Origin: Clostridia bacterium
Lineage (GTDB): Bacteria; Bacillota; Clostridia; Oscillospirales; Acutalibacteraceae
Reading direction: 5' to 3'
Assembly (NCBI GenBank): GCA_900771185.1
Contig: CAAGND010000065.1
Coordinates: 1-14,424, forward strand
DNA: 14,424 nucleotides
The position numbers and the translations under genes were made by a program. The notes beneath the pieces are model-generated. The model searched no databases. It saw only the letters and a list, made by a program, of their open reading frames with translations, and was not told where the DNA came from. Positions 1 to 6,697 of this stretch are shown in pieces; position 1 is the first letter of the stretch; each line of letters starts with the position of its first letter.

Positions 1-539
1 CCCGGCTTGCCCAGGGCGAAATTCACACCCACCGACACGACAACGCCTATTGCCGTGTCAATAATCCTGTTGACGGCGTAAAGAAACGGATCATCATATG
101 AGGTGGTTATCATTATTATAAGAAAAGTAACAAGCCCGATAGCCGTTGACTGCGGTGAATTGATGACATTGAAAAAACAAATTATCACCACTATGCCGAC
201 AATCACAAACAGTATATTCAGACTCCGTTCCAAAACGAGAGTGTCAAGATACAAAAAAGCAAGACCAAAAACGCCGCCTATGACAGTCCCCTTTATGCGG
301 CTCGTGCCGAGCTTCAAAGAGCTTTCCACCGTGGACTGCATAACTATTATGGAGGCGATGCAGGCGAATATGGGGGAATCTCTGTTGAGCAGGAAACGGA
401 TTATGCTGACAATCGGCGCGCTCTGATGAGGAATATGCTGTGCCGCAAGCGTGAGCAGCGGAAATATTATCATACACAAAAGCACCGCAACCGCTGTCTT
501 TACGGTTCTCATTCCGACTCTTGGAGAGGTGAGCTTCAC
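1..539 (-). CDS. FUSC / aromatic acid exporter family membrane protein, N-terminal part (cut by window edge)
   Basis: The minus strand is open from 539 to the left edge and gives 179 residues with no stop, so the C-terminus lies outside the window. The protein is strongly hydrophobic, with helices at about 14-33, 57-70, 82-98, 107-125, 132-150 and 158-178. The pattern SPIFACIASIIVMQST, followed by SRIKGTVIGGVFGLAF, is typical of the ArAE_1 (DUF939) / FUSC group of inner-membrane proteins, which are thought to export aromatic acids or related compounds. The substrate cannot be told from the sequence. I prefer the GTG at 539 because it yields the N-terminus VKLTSPRVGMRTVKTA, which matches the usual short basic start of the family; the internal ATG at 512 is the alternative. 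The ribosome binding site before the GTG is weak. A strong promoter about 47 bp upstream suggests the gene is transcribed separately from queH. Confidence 0.85.
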   Translation of the reverse strand, partial: MKLTSPRVGMRTVKTAVAVLLCMIIFPLLTLAAQHIPHQSAPIVSIIRFLLNRDSPIFACIASIIVMQSTVESSLKLGTSRIKGTVIGGVFGLAFLYLDTLVLERSLNILFVIVGIVVIICFFNVINSPQSTAIGLVTFLIIMITTSYDDPFLYAVNRIIDTAIGVVVSVGVNFALGKP

Positions 540-585
540 TTCATCACATCCGTAAAATCAGATTTCACTTCGCTTTCTGTTACTT

Positions 586-614
586 ATTATATAATAACAC
601 ACAGCAAAAGTAAA
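586..614 (-). promoter_or_regulatory. Sigma-70-type promoter of the FUSC-family gene
   Basis: On the minus strand a TTTACT -35 box (609-614) is followed, after exactly 17 bp, by a perfect TATAAT -10 box (586-591). The predicted start of transcription is near 579, about 40 bp before the GTG at 539. The -35 box matches the consensus at four of six positions. Confidence 0.75.
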
Positions 615-622
615 ATACTTTT
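606..622. promoter_or_regulatory. Inverted repeat overlapping the -35 box (possible operator)
   Basis: AAAAGTA (606-612) and TACTTTT (616-622) form a perfect 7-bp inverted repeat around a 3-bp centre. It covers the -35 hexamer of the FUSC-gene promoter, where a repressor would block RNA polymerase. No regulator gene lies in the window, and the AT-rich composition makes chance symmetry possible. Confidence 0.4.
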
Positions 623-649
623 CACCGTCCAAAAAAAGACAAAGCAATT

Positions 650-675
650 AAAACGACCTCTCCTTGTCGGCTTTT
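650..675 (-). terminator. Weak terminator-like hairpin after queH
   Basis: On the minus strand, downstream of the queH stop at 694, CGAC (666-669) pairs with GTCG (654-657). Flanking AAAA/TTTT pairs are separated from that core by a 2-nt bulge, and a TTTTAATT run follows. The stem is short, so termination would be inefficient. This is a tentative call. Confidence 0.35.
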
Positions 676-693
676 GAAAACCTTATATCCGTC

Positions 694-1323
694 CTATTTC
701 CCCTGTTGCTCCCGTGCCTGGTGCAGGGAAAATTCACAGCCGCAGTAATCCTGCCTGTAAAGGCCGTATTGCTTTGAAAGCTCTATGGAGCGCTTATAGC
801 CCTCCCGCTTTTTAAAATCGGCGGGCAGATGCCGGACACCGTATTGCTTTTCAAGCTCTTCGCCGATGAGGTTGAGCATTTGGGCATTCTTGTGCGGACT
901 GACAGAAAGGGTCGTTGTAAAATAGTCAAAGCCGTGTTCCTTGGCGAGCGCCGCCGTCCTTTCAAGGCGCAGGCGGAAGCATTTTTCGCACCTTGCCCCG
1001 CCCTCGCGTTCGCTCTCCAGACCCTTTGACGCTGACAAAAATTCCGCATGTTCATAGCCGCACTCCATGATGGACACGCGGTTTTGCACCGGCAGGAGCG
1101 AGATTATGCGCCTCTGCTCGCTGAGCCTGTGCCGATATTCCTCATCGGGATAGATATTCGGATTAAAATACAGCACCGTCACAGAAAAATATTTTGAGAG
1201 ATATTCGAGCACATAGCTGCTGCACGGTCCACAGCAGCTGTGAAGCAGCAGGGAGGGCAGTTTCCCCGCCGATGTCACAGACTCAATCTCCTTGTCAAGT
1301 TCGAGCTGATAGTTTTTTTTCAT
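694..1323 (-). CDS. queH: Epoxyqueuosine reductase QueH
   Basis: This 209-residue protein belongs to the QueH (former DUF208) family. The family performs the last step of queuosine synthesis, reducing epoxyqueuosine to queuosine in the wobble position of GUN tRNAs. It replaces the unrelated QueG in many Firmicutes and thermophiles. The diagnostic cysteines are present: HSCCGPCS near the N-terminus (C30, C31, C34), RCEKC in the middle (C112, C115) and YCGC near the C-terminus (C194, C196). In characterised QueH such cysteines hold iron and a [4Fe-4S] cluster. The TTLSVSPHKN block (about 137-146) is also typical, and the length is normal. The ATG at 1323 is preceded by GGAGAG at a suitable distance. 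The upstream neighbour (1395-1991) is on the same strand, but a structured spacer lies between them. No other queuosine gene is in the window. Confidence 0.95.
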   Translation of the reverse strand: MKKNYQLELDKEIESVTSAGKLPSLLLHSCCGPCSSYVLEYLSKYFSVTVLYFNPNIYPDEEYRHRLSEQRRIISLLPVQNRVSIMECGYEHAEFLSASKGLESEREGGARCEKCFRLRLERTAALAKEHGFDYFTTTLSVSPHKNAQMLNLIGEELEKQYGVRHLPADFKKREGYKRSIELSKQYGLYRQDYCGCEFSLHQAREQQGK

Positions 1324-1333
1324 TTCTTTCTCT

Positions 1334-1387
1334 CCGTATATAACGGCTCTCAGACCGTCTGACGCCGGGTATCTGCGATACCCGGCG
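1334..1387 (-). other. Cluster of three stem-loops between the membrane gene and queH
   Basis: The largest stem is an 11-bp perfect GC-rich hairpin: arms 1363-1373 and 1377-1387, loop TGC on the plus strand. It is immediately followed by a second dyad, TCAGAC-C-GTCTGA (1350-1362). A third small dyad, CCGT-ATATA-ACGG (1334-1346), has one arm overlapping the first two G residues of the queH Shine-Dalgarno (GGAGAG, 1330-1335). No U-tract follows the large stem in the direction of transcription, so it is not a classical intrinsic terminator. It could be an mRNA processing or stability element, or a control of queH translation. Confidence 0.6.
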
Positions 1388-1394
1388 CCCTGCG

Positions 1395-1991
1395 TTATTT
1401 CCCTTTCTTCTTCGTCCCGCTCTTCACGGGCTTATCTTCAATTCCGATTGCGACAAACGAAACATTCCAGACAAGAATCGCCGCAAACAAAATCATCATA
1501 AAGGTGGGCGCTGAGGACAGGCTGACATAGTTTATCTTTCCGAGAAGGTCGAACCAGCCGCTGCCCGCAAGCGTACCGAGCGTGATGCTCCCGTCCGAGA
1601 CGGCGGCGGCAATCCCCGCGAACGCGGCTCTCGCCGCTATCAGGCAGGCTATTCCCACAGCGGACAGCACCGAGACAGTTTTTGTGCCGTTTGAGAACGC
1701 GGCGACCGCGATTATCGCCAACGCTGCCGCCAAAGTCAGCACAAAGAAAACCGCAAAGGCAATCATATTGGGTTTGAACGGCACCAGCACTTCCGGCAGT
1801 GAGCCGGAAACATCAGCGAACATCCCGTCACCCGTGAACAGTTCGATCGCCCTTTGGATGCTGATATCCTCCTGAATGGCGTATGAGGTCAGCGAAGCGG
1901 TGGCGCGCACCGTCAGCAGGTCAGCAAAGAACGCAGTTGGAAACACAGCGACCGCGAGCAGTGCCGTGACTATTCGGTTAAGAGCTTTCAT
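1395..1991 (-). CDS. Four-helix membrane protein of unknown function
   Basis: I do not recognise this 198-residue protein. Predicted membrane segments lie at about 5-25, 75-98, 107-131 and 160-184. A roughly 50-residue loop (26-74) lies between helices 1 and 2, probably outside the cell, and the C-terminal tail is strongly basic (KPVKSGTKKKGK) and probably cytoplasmic. This helix-loop-three-helix layout resembles small clostridial integral membrane proteins, but no catalytic or metal-binding motif is visible. I chose the ATG at 1991 because AGAGGTG sits 6 nt upstream of it; the GTG at 2000 would place that motif inside the coding sequence. The gene begins 18 bp after the end of glnS, so it is very likely co-transcribed with glnS and possibly translationally coupled to it. 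The link to tRNA charging may be positional only. Confidence 0.8.
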   Translation of the reverse strand: MKALNRIVTALLAVAVFPTAFFADLLTVRATASLTSYAIQEDISIQRAIELFTGDGMFADVSGSLPEVLVPFKPNMIAFAVFFVLTLAAALAIIAVAAFSNGTKTVSVLSAVGIACLIAARAAFAGIAAAVSDGSITLGTLAGSGWFDLLGKINYVSLSSAPTFMMILFAAILVWNVSFVAIGIEDKPVKSGTKKKGK

Positions 1992-2009
1992 CTGATTCAC
2001 CTCTGAGAA

Positions 2010-3695
2010 TTATTTTCCCCATGATGAGTTGAGCGCAACCGTTCTGTTGATTACTATATGGTCGGGCGTACTGTTCTTATCAACGCAAAAATAGCCCTGG
2101 CGCATGAACTGGAACACATCGCCCGGCTTGCAGTCACGCAGACCGCCCTCCAGCAGACAGCCGTCAAGAACCTTGAGGGAGTCCGGATTGATGTTTTCAA
2201 GATAGTTGCCCTCACCGTCCTCCCCTGCGGGATTTTCGGTGTTGAACAGGCGGTCATAGAGAAGGATCTGCGCCTTCACATTGTCAGCGGCGCTGACCCA
2301 GTGAAGCGTACCCCTGACCTTTCTGCCGTCGGGCGATTCTCCGCCGCGGCTCTCGGGGTCATAGGTGCAGTGCAGGCAGGTTACTTCCCCGTTCTCATCC
2401 GATTCATATGAGTTGCAGGTGACAAAATATGCGCCCTTGAGCCTCACCTCGTTGCCGGGATAGAGCCTGAAATACTTTTTGACCGGCTCCGCCATGAAAT
2501 CCTCACGCTCAACATACAGCTCACGGGAGAACGTGACCTTGCGTTTGCCGAGTTCGGGCTTATCGGGATTGATTTCAACCTCGATAGTCTCGGTTTTGTC
2601 CTCGGGATAATTGTCGATTATAACCTTCAGCGGGTTGAGCACCGCCATGGCGCGCGGGGCGTTCTTGTTGAGATTGTCTCTGACGCACGCCTCGAGCAGA
2701 CCGTAATCGACAACACTGTAAGCCTTGGAGACGCCGACACGGCTGATGAAATCGCGCACGGCCTCCGCCGGATAGCCCCTGCGGCGCATGCCGCACAGCG
2801 TCACCATTCTCGGGTCGTCCCAGCCGTCAACAATGCCCTTTTCAACCATCTCAAGGCATTTGCGCTTGCTGGTCACACAGTAGTTGAGATTGAGACGTGC
2901 GAACTCTATCTGGCGGGGCGGCTCTTCAAAGCCGATGTTTTCAATGAACCAGTTATAAAGCGGTCTGTGGTTCTCAAACTCAAGCGAGCACAGAGAATAT
3001 GTGACCTTCTCCGCCGCGTCCGAAAGCGGGTGAGCGAAGTCATACATGGGATAGACGCACCACTTGTCACCGGTTTGGTGGTGGGGGACATGGGCTATTC
3101 TGTAAATAACGGGGTCGCGCATGTTGATATTCGGGCTTGCCATGTCTATCTTAGCACGCAGAACCTTCTCGCCATTGGCAAATTCTCCGTCCGTCATGCG
3201 TTTGAAGAGGTCGAGATTCTCCTCGACCGAGCGGTCGCGGTACGGGCTGTTTCTGCCGGGTTCGGTGAGCGTGCCCCTGTATTCCCGAATCTCCTCGGGT
3301 GAGAGATCGCAGACATACGCCTTGCCGTCTCTTATAAGCTTTAACGCGCACTCATAAAGAAAATCAAAATAGCTCGAAGCATAGTATACCTCGTTCCACT
3401 TGTAGCCGAGCCACTCGATATCCTCTTTTATGGCGTCAACATACTCGACATCCTCCTTGGAGGGGTTCGTGTCGTCAAGACGCAGGTTGCACACTCCGCC
3501 GTATTTTTCCGCGGTGCTGAAATCAATGCATATCGCCTTTGCGTGACCGATGTGAAGATATCCGTTGGGCTCAGGAGGGAATCTCGTCTGCACACGGCTG
3601 TTGACGCCCGCCGCAAGATCCTCATCTATAAAATCCGTTATAAAGTTTGAATTGAGGTTCATACCGTCTGAATTGATATTAATGTTTTCTGACAT
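2010..3695 (-). CDS. glnS: Glutaminyl-tRNA synthetase
   Basis: GlnRS charges tRNA-Gln directly with glutamine. It is a class I synthetase of the glutamate/glutamine subgroup. The Rossmann-fold signature RFPPEPNGYLHIGH is at residues 38-51, with HIGH at 48-51. LRLDDTNP follows, then VTYSLCSLEFENHRPLYNW (about 231-249), a hallmark of GlnRS rather than GluRS. The KMSKS-equivalent is VTSKR at 274-278. The C-terminal half is the two beta-barrel anticodon-binding region, ending in the PDHIVINRTVAL block. The length of 561 residues is close to the E. coli enzyme (about 554). I prefer the ATG at 3695 because AAAGGA lies 9 nt upstream; the ATG at 3704 abuts that motif. It lies 87 bp after gltX on the same strand with no obvious promoter between. 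Direct GlnRS charging is not the ancestral Firmicutes route, which uses the GatCAB amidotransferase. Confidence 0.97.
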   Translation of the reverse strand: MSENININSDGMNLNSNFITDFIDEDLAAGVNSRVQTRFPPEPNGYLHIGHAKAICIDFSTAEKYGGVCNLRLDDTNPSKEDVEYVDAIKEDIEWLGYKWNEVYYASSYFDFLYECALKLIRDGKAYVCDLSPEEIREYRGTLTEPGRNSPYRDRSVEENLDLFKRMTDGEFANGEKVLRAKIDMASPNINMRDPVIYRIAHVPHHQTGDKWCVYPMYDFAHPLSDAAEKVTYSLCSLEFENHRPLYNWFIENIGFEEPPRQIEFARLNLNYCVTSKRKCLEMVEKGIVDGWDDPRMVTLCGMRRRGYPAEAVRDFISRVGVSKAYSVVDYGLLEACVRDNLNKNAPRAMAVLNPLKVIIDNYPEDKTETIEVEINPDKPELGKRKVTFSRELYVEREDFMAEPVKKYFRLYPGNEVRLKGAYFVTCNSYESDENGEVTCLHCTYDPESRGGESPDGRKVRGTLHWVSAADNVKAQILLYDRLFNTENPAGEDGEGNYLENINPDSLKVLDGCLLEGGLRDCKPGDVFQFMRQGYFCVDKNSTPDHIVINRTVALNSSWGK

Positions 3696-3782
3696 CTTTT
3701 CCATTCCTTTCTTTTCCGAAAACCGGCAATACCTTGAGGTTAGTTTCCCCGGTTTGCATTGTTTGCTGCTGTTTTGCGCAGC

Positions 3783-5450
3783 TTAGCTCTCGTATTCTTT
3801 TACAGCGTTCTCTATTCTTTCAAGAACCCGTTGTCGTCCGAGCAGCTGTATTATGGAATGAAGGTCGGGTGTGTTGCGTCTTGAGGTTATCGCCAGACGA
3901 ATGACGGTTGAAACATCGCCGACATGACCCTTGAAGGCATCGGGATTCTTCTTATACTCCTTGACATTCGGCGTATAGCCGAGCGGCTCGCAAATCTCTT
4001 TTATTTTCGCAAACCATGTGTCCTTGTCATCCTCAATGTCAAACACCTCAAGATACTTTCTGAGTATCGCCGCGGCGTCTGCGGGGCTGATGTTCTCGGG
4101 CAGTGTAAAGTCGGGAGTATATATCTCATCATAGAAATATTCCACGAAATTTCTCACCTGTTGCCAGCTCGCGATATCCTTTCTGGGCTTCGGGCAGTCC
4201 CGGTCAATGGAGAAAATGCCGACTGCGTAATCCTCATCTCTGCTCAGCAGAGAATAAAGCTCACTGTCATACTCCTTTGCCCAGTTGAGTATATTTTCAT
4301 ATATCTCGCCCGCGCTCATGCGGGAGATGATATTTTTGCTCACATCATTGAGCTTTGCCATATCAAACAGGCAGCCGCTCACGCTCATTTTTTTGAGGTT
4401 GAACGGGAAATCCCAGCAGGAGGCGTCGGGATTCGCCCTGCGCCAGTCCTCAAAATTGGAGTTTAGAAGCGTCATAATATATTCTATGACGCTCTCCTTC
4501 GGATAGCCCTGCTCAACAAAGTAGCTCACAGCCGCCTCGGGGTCCTTTCTCTTCGAGAGCTTGCGCTTGGCGCCCGTTTCCTCATCCGTCTTCATCACCT
4601 GCGGAGTGTGAGCGTACTTCGGCACCCTGAAGCCGCAGGCCTTGAAAAGGGCAATGTGCTTGGGAACGGAGGAAATCCACTCCTCACCCCTGATAACATG
4701 GGTTGTGCGCATATAGTGGTCATCACACACATGCGCGAAATGATAGGTCGGTATGCCGTCGCTCTTGAGAATGACCTCGTCTATAACGTTTTCAGGCATC
4801 TCAATCTTGCCGCGGATGATATCGTCAAAAAAGATTCTCCTGTTCTCATCGCCGTCCGAGCGGAAGCGCAGCACATACGGCTCACCTGCCTCTATGCGCC
4901 TTTTCTGCTCCTCAAAGCTTAAATCTCGGCATCTTGCCCACTTGCCGAAATAGCCCGTGATATCGGCTCCGCCGTTCTCCTGCTCGGAGCGGATTTCACT
5001 CAGCTCCTCCGCAGTACAGAAGCAGGGATAGGCCTTGCCCTCCTCAACAAGTCTCTTTGCCACGGCGTGATATATCTCAACTCGCTGGCTCTGCGTATAA
5101 GGGCCGTAGGCTCCGCTCTCTGTGCCGAAGCCGGTAACCCCCTCATCAAAGGTCATGCCGAAATTTTTAAAGCCGTTTATAATGGCGGAGACACCGTCCT
5201 CCACCTCACGTTTCTTGTCGGTATCCTCAATACGAAGATAGGTTATGCCGCCGCTTGCGCGGGCGGTGAGCACATCGGTCAGAGCACCGAACAATCCGCC
5301 TATATGCAGATAGCCTGTCGGGCTCGGAGAAAATCTGGTCACCCTCGCGCCCTCGGGGAGTCCCCTTTCAGGATAGCGCTGTTCGCAATCCTCCGGGGTC
5401 AATCCTCCGTCGCCGAACAAGAGCTGCGCCAGTCTTTCGTTGTCAGTCAT
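3783..5450 (-). CDS. gltX: Glutamate--tRNA ligase (long clostridial form)
   Basis: GluRS attaches glutamate to tRNA-Glu for translation. The class I signature FSPSPTGYLHIGG is at about 40-52, with HIGG in place of HIGH. The KMSKS loop is KLSKR (297-301), followed by KDPEAAVSYF. Other family blocks are YLRIEDTDKKREVEDG and THVIRGEEW. At 555 residues it is longer than the usual 470-490. The first 35 residues before the catalytic core (MTDNERLAQLLF to LPEGARVTRF) are the extension seen in the longer clostridial GluRS group, which supports the ATG at 5450. The C-terminal region is the helical anticodon-binding domain. The gene is first in the leftward block, behind a good promoter at 5489-5517. 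A GlnRS gene directly downstream suggests that this GluRS need not mischarge tRNA-Gln, but specificity cannot be read reliably from the sequence. Confidence 0.97.
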   Translation of the reverse strand: MTDNERLAQLLFGDGGLTPEDCEQRYPERGLPEGARVTRFSPSPTGYLHIGGLFGALTDVLTARASGGITYLRIEDTDKKREVEDGVSAIINGFKNFGMTFDEGVTGFGTESGAYGPYTQSQRVEIYHAVAKRLVEEGKAYPCFCTAEELSEIRSEQENGGADITGYFGKWARCRDLSFEEQKRRIEAGEPYVLRFRSDGDENRRIFFDDIIRGKIEMPENVIDEVILKSDGIPTYHFAHVCDDHYMRTTHVIRGEEWISSVPKHIALFKACGFRVPKYAHTPQVMKTDEETGAKRKLSKRKDPEAAVSYFVEQGYPKESVIEYIMTLLNSNFEDWRRANPDASCWDFPFNLKKMSVSGCLFDMAKLNDVSKNIISRMSAGEIYENILNWAKEYDSELYSLLSRDEDYAVGIFSIDRDCPKPRKDIASWQQVRNFVEYFYDEIYTPDFTLPENISPADAAAILRKYLEVFDIEDDKDTWFAKIKEICEPLGYTPNVKEYKKNPDAFKGHVGDVSTVIRLAITSRRNTPDLHSIIQLLGRQRVLERIENAVKEYES

Positions 5451-5474
5451 TTAACCGCACTTCCGTTTCAACAA

Positions 5475-5517
5475 AGTATATACTATATATTATCGCAGAA
5501 ACATCCCTTTCAATCAA
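5475..5517 (-). promoter_or_regulatory. Promoter of gltX, with a palindrome at the start site
   Basis: On the minus strand TTGATT (-35, 5512-5517) and GATAAT (-10, 5489-5494) are separated by exactly 17 bp. Transcription should start near 5482, giving a leader of about 30 nt, too short for a T-box riboswitch. A perfect 10-bp palindrome, AGTATATACT (5475-5484), overlaps the predicted start. It could be an operator or simply AT-rich symmetry. Confidence 0.75.
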
Positions 5518-5566
5518 GTACTGACAAACAATTTCTTAATTAAAAATGTAAAAGTTTTATAACCCA

Positions 5567-5595
5567 TTGATTTTTTATACGCTTTGTCTTATAAT
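5567..5595 (+). promoter_or_regulatory. Promoter of the lipoprotein gene
   Basis: TTGATT (-35, 5567-5572) is followed by 17 bp and then a perfect TATAAT (-10, 5590-5595). Transcription should start near 5602, about 70 nt before the ATG. The promoter diverges from that of gltX; their -35 boxes are about 50 bp apart and have the same sequence, with an AT-rich stretch between them. Confidence 0.85.
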
Positions 5596-5602
5596 TAACG
5601 GT

Positions 5603-5639
5603 AGTTTGTGATGTGTTGATTTTAACCCACAATCAAACT
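5603..5639 (+). other. Possible 5' leader stem-loop of the lipoprotein mRNA
   Basis: AGTTTG (5603-5608) can pair with CAAACT (5634-5639), and TGTG (5612-5615) with CACA (5628-5631), with a small internal loop and a 12-nt terminal loop. The structure would start at the very 5' end of the predicted transcript and end about 20 nt before the ribosome binding site GGAGGT (5660-5665). Such 5'-terminal hairpins can stabilise mRNA. It matches no riboswitch class I know, and the pairing is modest. Confidence 0.35.
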
Positions 5640-5671
5640 TTGTTAAAAAGATCAAATATGGAGGTAGAACA

Positions 5672-6628
5672 ATGACAAAGAGAATTCTGGCACTTCTGCT
5701 TGCTCTGTGCTTCGTTTTCGCTTTCGCGGCCTGTAAGAAGGACGGCGGAGATAACGACACAACCACAGAGGCAGGCACACTCGCTAACGGCGAGACCGTG
5801 GCAAACGATGAGACAAATTCCGACACAGAGGCCGCTTCCGGCGACACAACAGACGTTTCCGGCGACGCAACAGAGGCTGCAACAGATGCTTCCGGCAATT
5901 CCGTAGTTGCTCCCACACAGAGCGGAAGCAGCAGCAATCAGGGCGGCACAGTCGCAGCATCCAAGCCCTCAACAAAGGCTGAAATAGTTGAATATTTCAA
6001 CACTGCTATCAACAAGGTAAAGCCCAACGCAAAAAGCGTCCACATGGTGTCTTCGACGAACTCCCTTGCGGGCAAAATTACCGGTGTTCCCAGCGGAATC
6101 AATTCCATTTTCAAGATTGTCGGCGGCATTGATAAGTTTGTGGACGATCAGCTCAAAAGCAACAGCACTGGCGCAACAACCTTGACCGGAGCTGATATCA
6201 AAAAGTCCTTCCCGGTTGAGAATCAGTCCTGGTCCAGCAAACTTACGGATTCTGACGTGAAAAGTGCAACCTGCACAGAGGCAAACGGTGTTTACACTAT
6301 AACAATAGTGACAGTCGCTGACAAGCCCTCTTCAACCATTACAATAGGTTCGGGTCATAACCCCAAGGCTTTCAGCGTTGTTCTTCCCTCTGTCATAAAC
6401 AGCCAGTTTGAAAGCGGCGTGCTTGCAACAGTTGCCAAGACTTTCAAAATCGGAACAGCACAGATGGAATATCCGTCCAGCACAATCACAGTCAAGGTCG
6501 ATGCCAAGAGCGGAAATGTTAAATCTGCTACATATGACATGAAGTGGACGATACACCTGCCGCTTGATGAAAACATGGTTGTTCTTCCGTTCGCAACAAA
6601 AACCATCTACGACAGCATAACCTATTAA
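5672..6628 (+). CDS. Exported lipoprotein of unknown function
   Basis: This 318-residue protein starts with a clear lipoprotein signal peptide: MTKR, a hydrophobic stretch (5-20), then the lipobox FAAC with Cys21 as the predicted lipidated residue. It should be anchored on the outer face of the membrane. Residues 22-100 form a low-complexity acidic linker rich in Thr, Ser, Asp, Gly and Ala, with a loosely repeated SGDxT unit. Residues 101-318 look folded: a helical start (KAEIVEYFNTAINKVKP) followed by alternating beta-type segments. I do not recognise the folded domain and see no catalytic motif. The ATG at 5672 has an ideal GGAGGT 6 nt upstream and a consensus promoter, so the gene is probably well expressed. 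It diverges from gltX and is followed 69 bp later by pduL. It may be a cell-surface or binding lipoprotein, but nothing in the sequence settles its role. Confidence 0.85.
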   Translation: MTKRILALLLALCFVFAFAACKKDGGDNDTTTEAGTLANGETVANDETNSDTEAASGDTTDVSGDATEAATDASGNSVVAPTQSGSSSNQGGTVAASKPSTKAEIVEYFNTAINKVKPNAKSVHMVSSTNSLAGKITGVPSGINSIFKIVGGIDKFVDDQLKSNSTGATTLTGADIKKSFPVENQSWSSKLTDSDVKSATCTEANGVYTITIVTVADKPSSTITIGSGHNPKAFSVVLPSVINSQFESGVLATVAKTFKIGTAQMEYPSSTITVKVDAKSGNVKSATYDMKWTIHLPLDENMVVLPFATKTIYDSITY

Positions 6629-6638
6629 AATCATAACC

Positions 6639-6667
6639 TTTGAGGCAGGAAACGTTCCTGCCTCAAA
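6639..6667 (+). terminator. Perfect 13-bp hairpin between the lipoprotein gene and pduL
   Basis: TTTGAGGCAGGAA (6639-6651) pairs perfectly with TTCCTGCCTCAAA (6655-6667) around a 3-nt loop, starting 10 nt after the lipoprotein stop. No run of U follows (AACATATT comes next), so it is not a full intrinsic terminator. It may be a partial terminator or a 3'-end stabiliser that separates expression of the two genes. I found no convincing promoter for pduL between the hairpin and its start codon. Confidence 0.6.
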
Positions 6668-6697
6668 ACATATTACATAAAGATAAGGATGACACAA

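Noticed and set aside
103..426. A 107-codon plus-strand open frame at the left edge
   Set aside because: It is antisense to the FUSC-family coding sequence, which has a clear membrane-protein signature on the minus strand.
1324..1394. preQ1 riboswitch before queH
   Set aside because: The spacer has GC-rich hairpins but no preQ1-I-like compact stem with an A-rich tail pairing into the loop.
3696..3782. Terminator or T-box between gltX and glnS
   Set aside because: The 87-bp gap contains a loose AAACCGG/CCGGTTT pairing with a loop of more than 20 nt and no U-tract. It is too short for a T-box and too weak for a terminator call.
3924..4466. A 180-codon plus-strand open frame opposite gltX
   Set aside because: It is antisense to the conserved GluRS C-terminal domain, with no promoter or ribosome binding site and no recognisable motifs.
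5451..5482. T-box riboswitch upstream of gltX
   Set aside because: The predicted leader is only about 30 nt. T-box leaders need roughly 150-300 nt with a specifier loop and antiterminator.
5067..5543. A 158-codon plus-strand open frame running from gltX into the divergent promoter region
   Set aside because: It is antisense to the GluRS N-terminus and continues through the gltX promoter. There is no start signal or protein signature.
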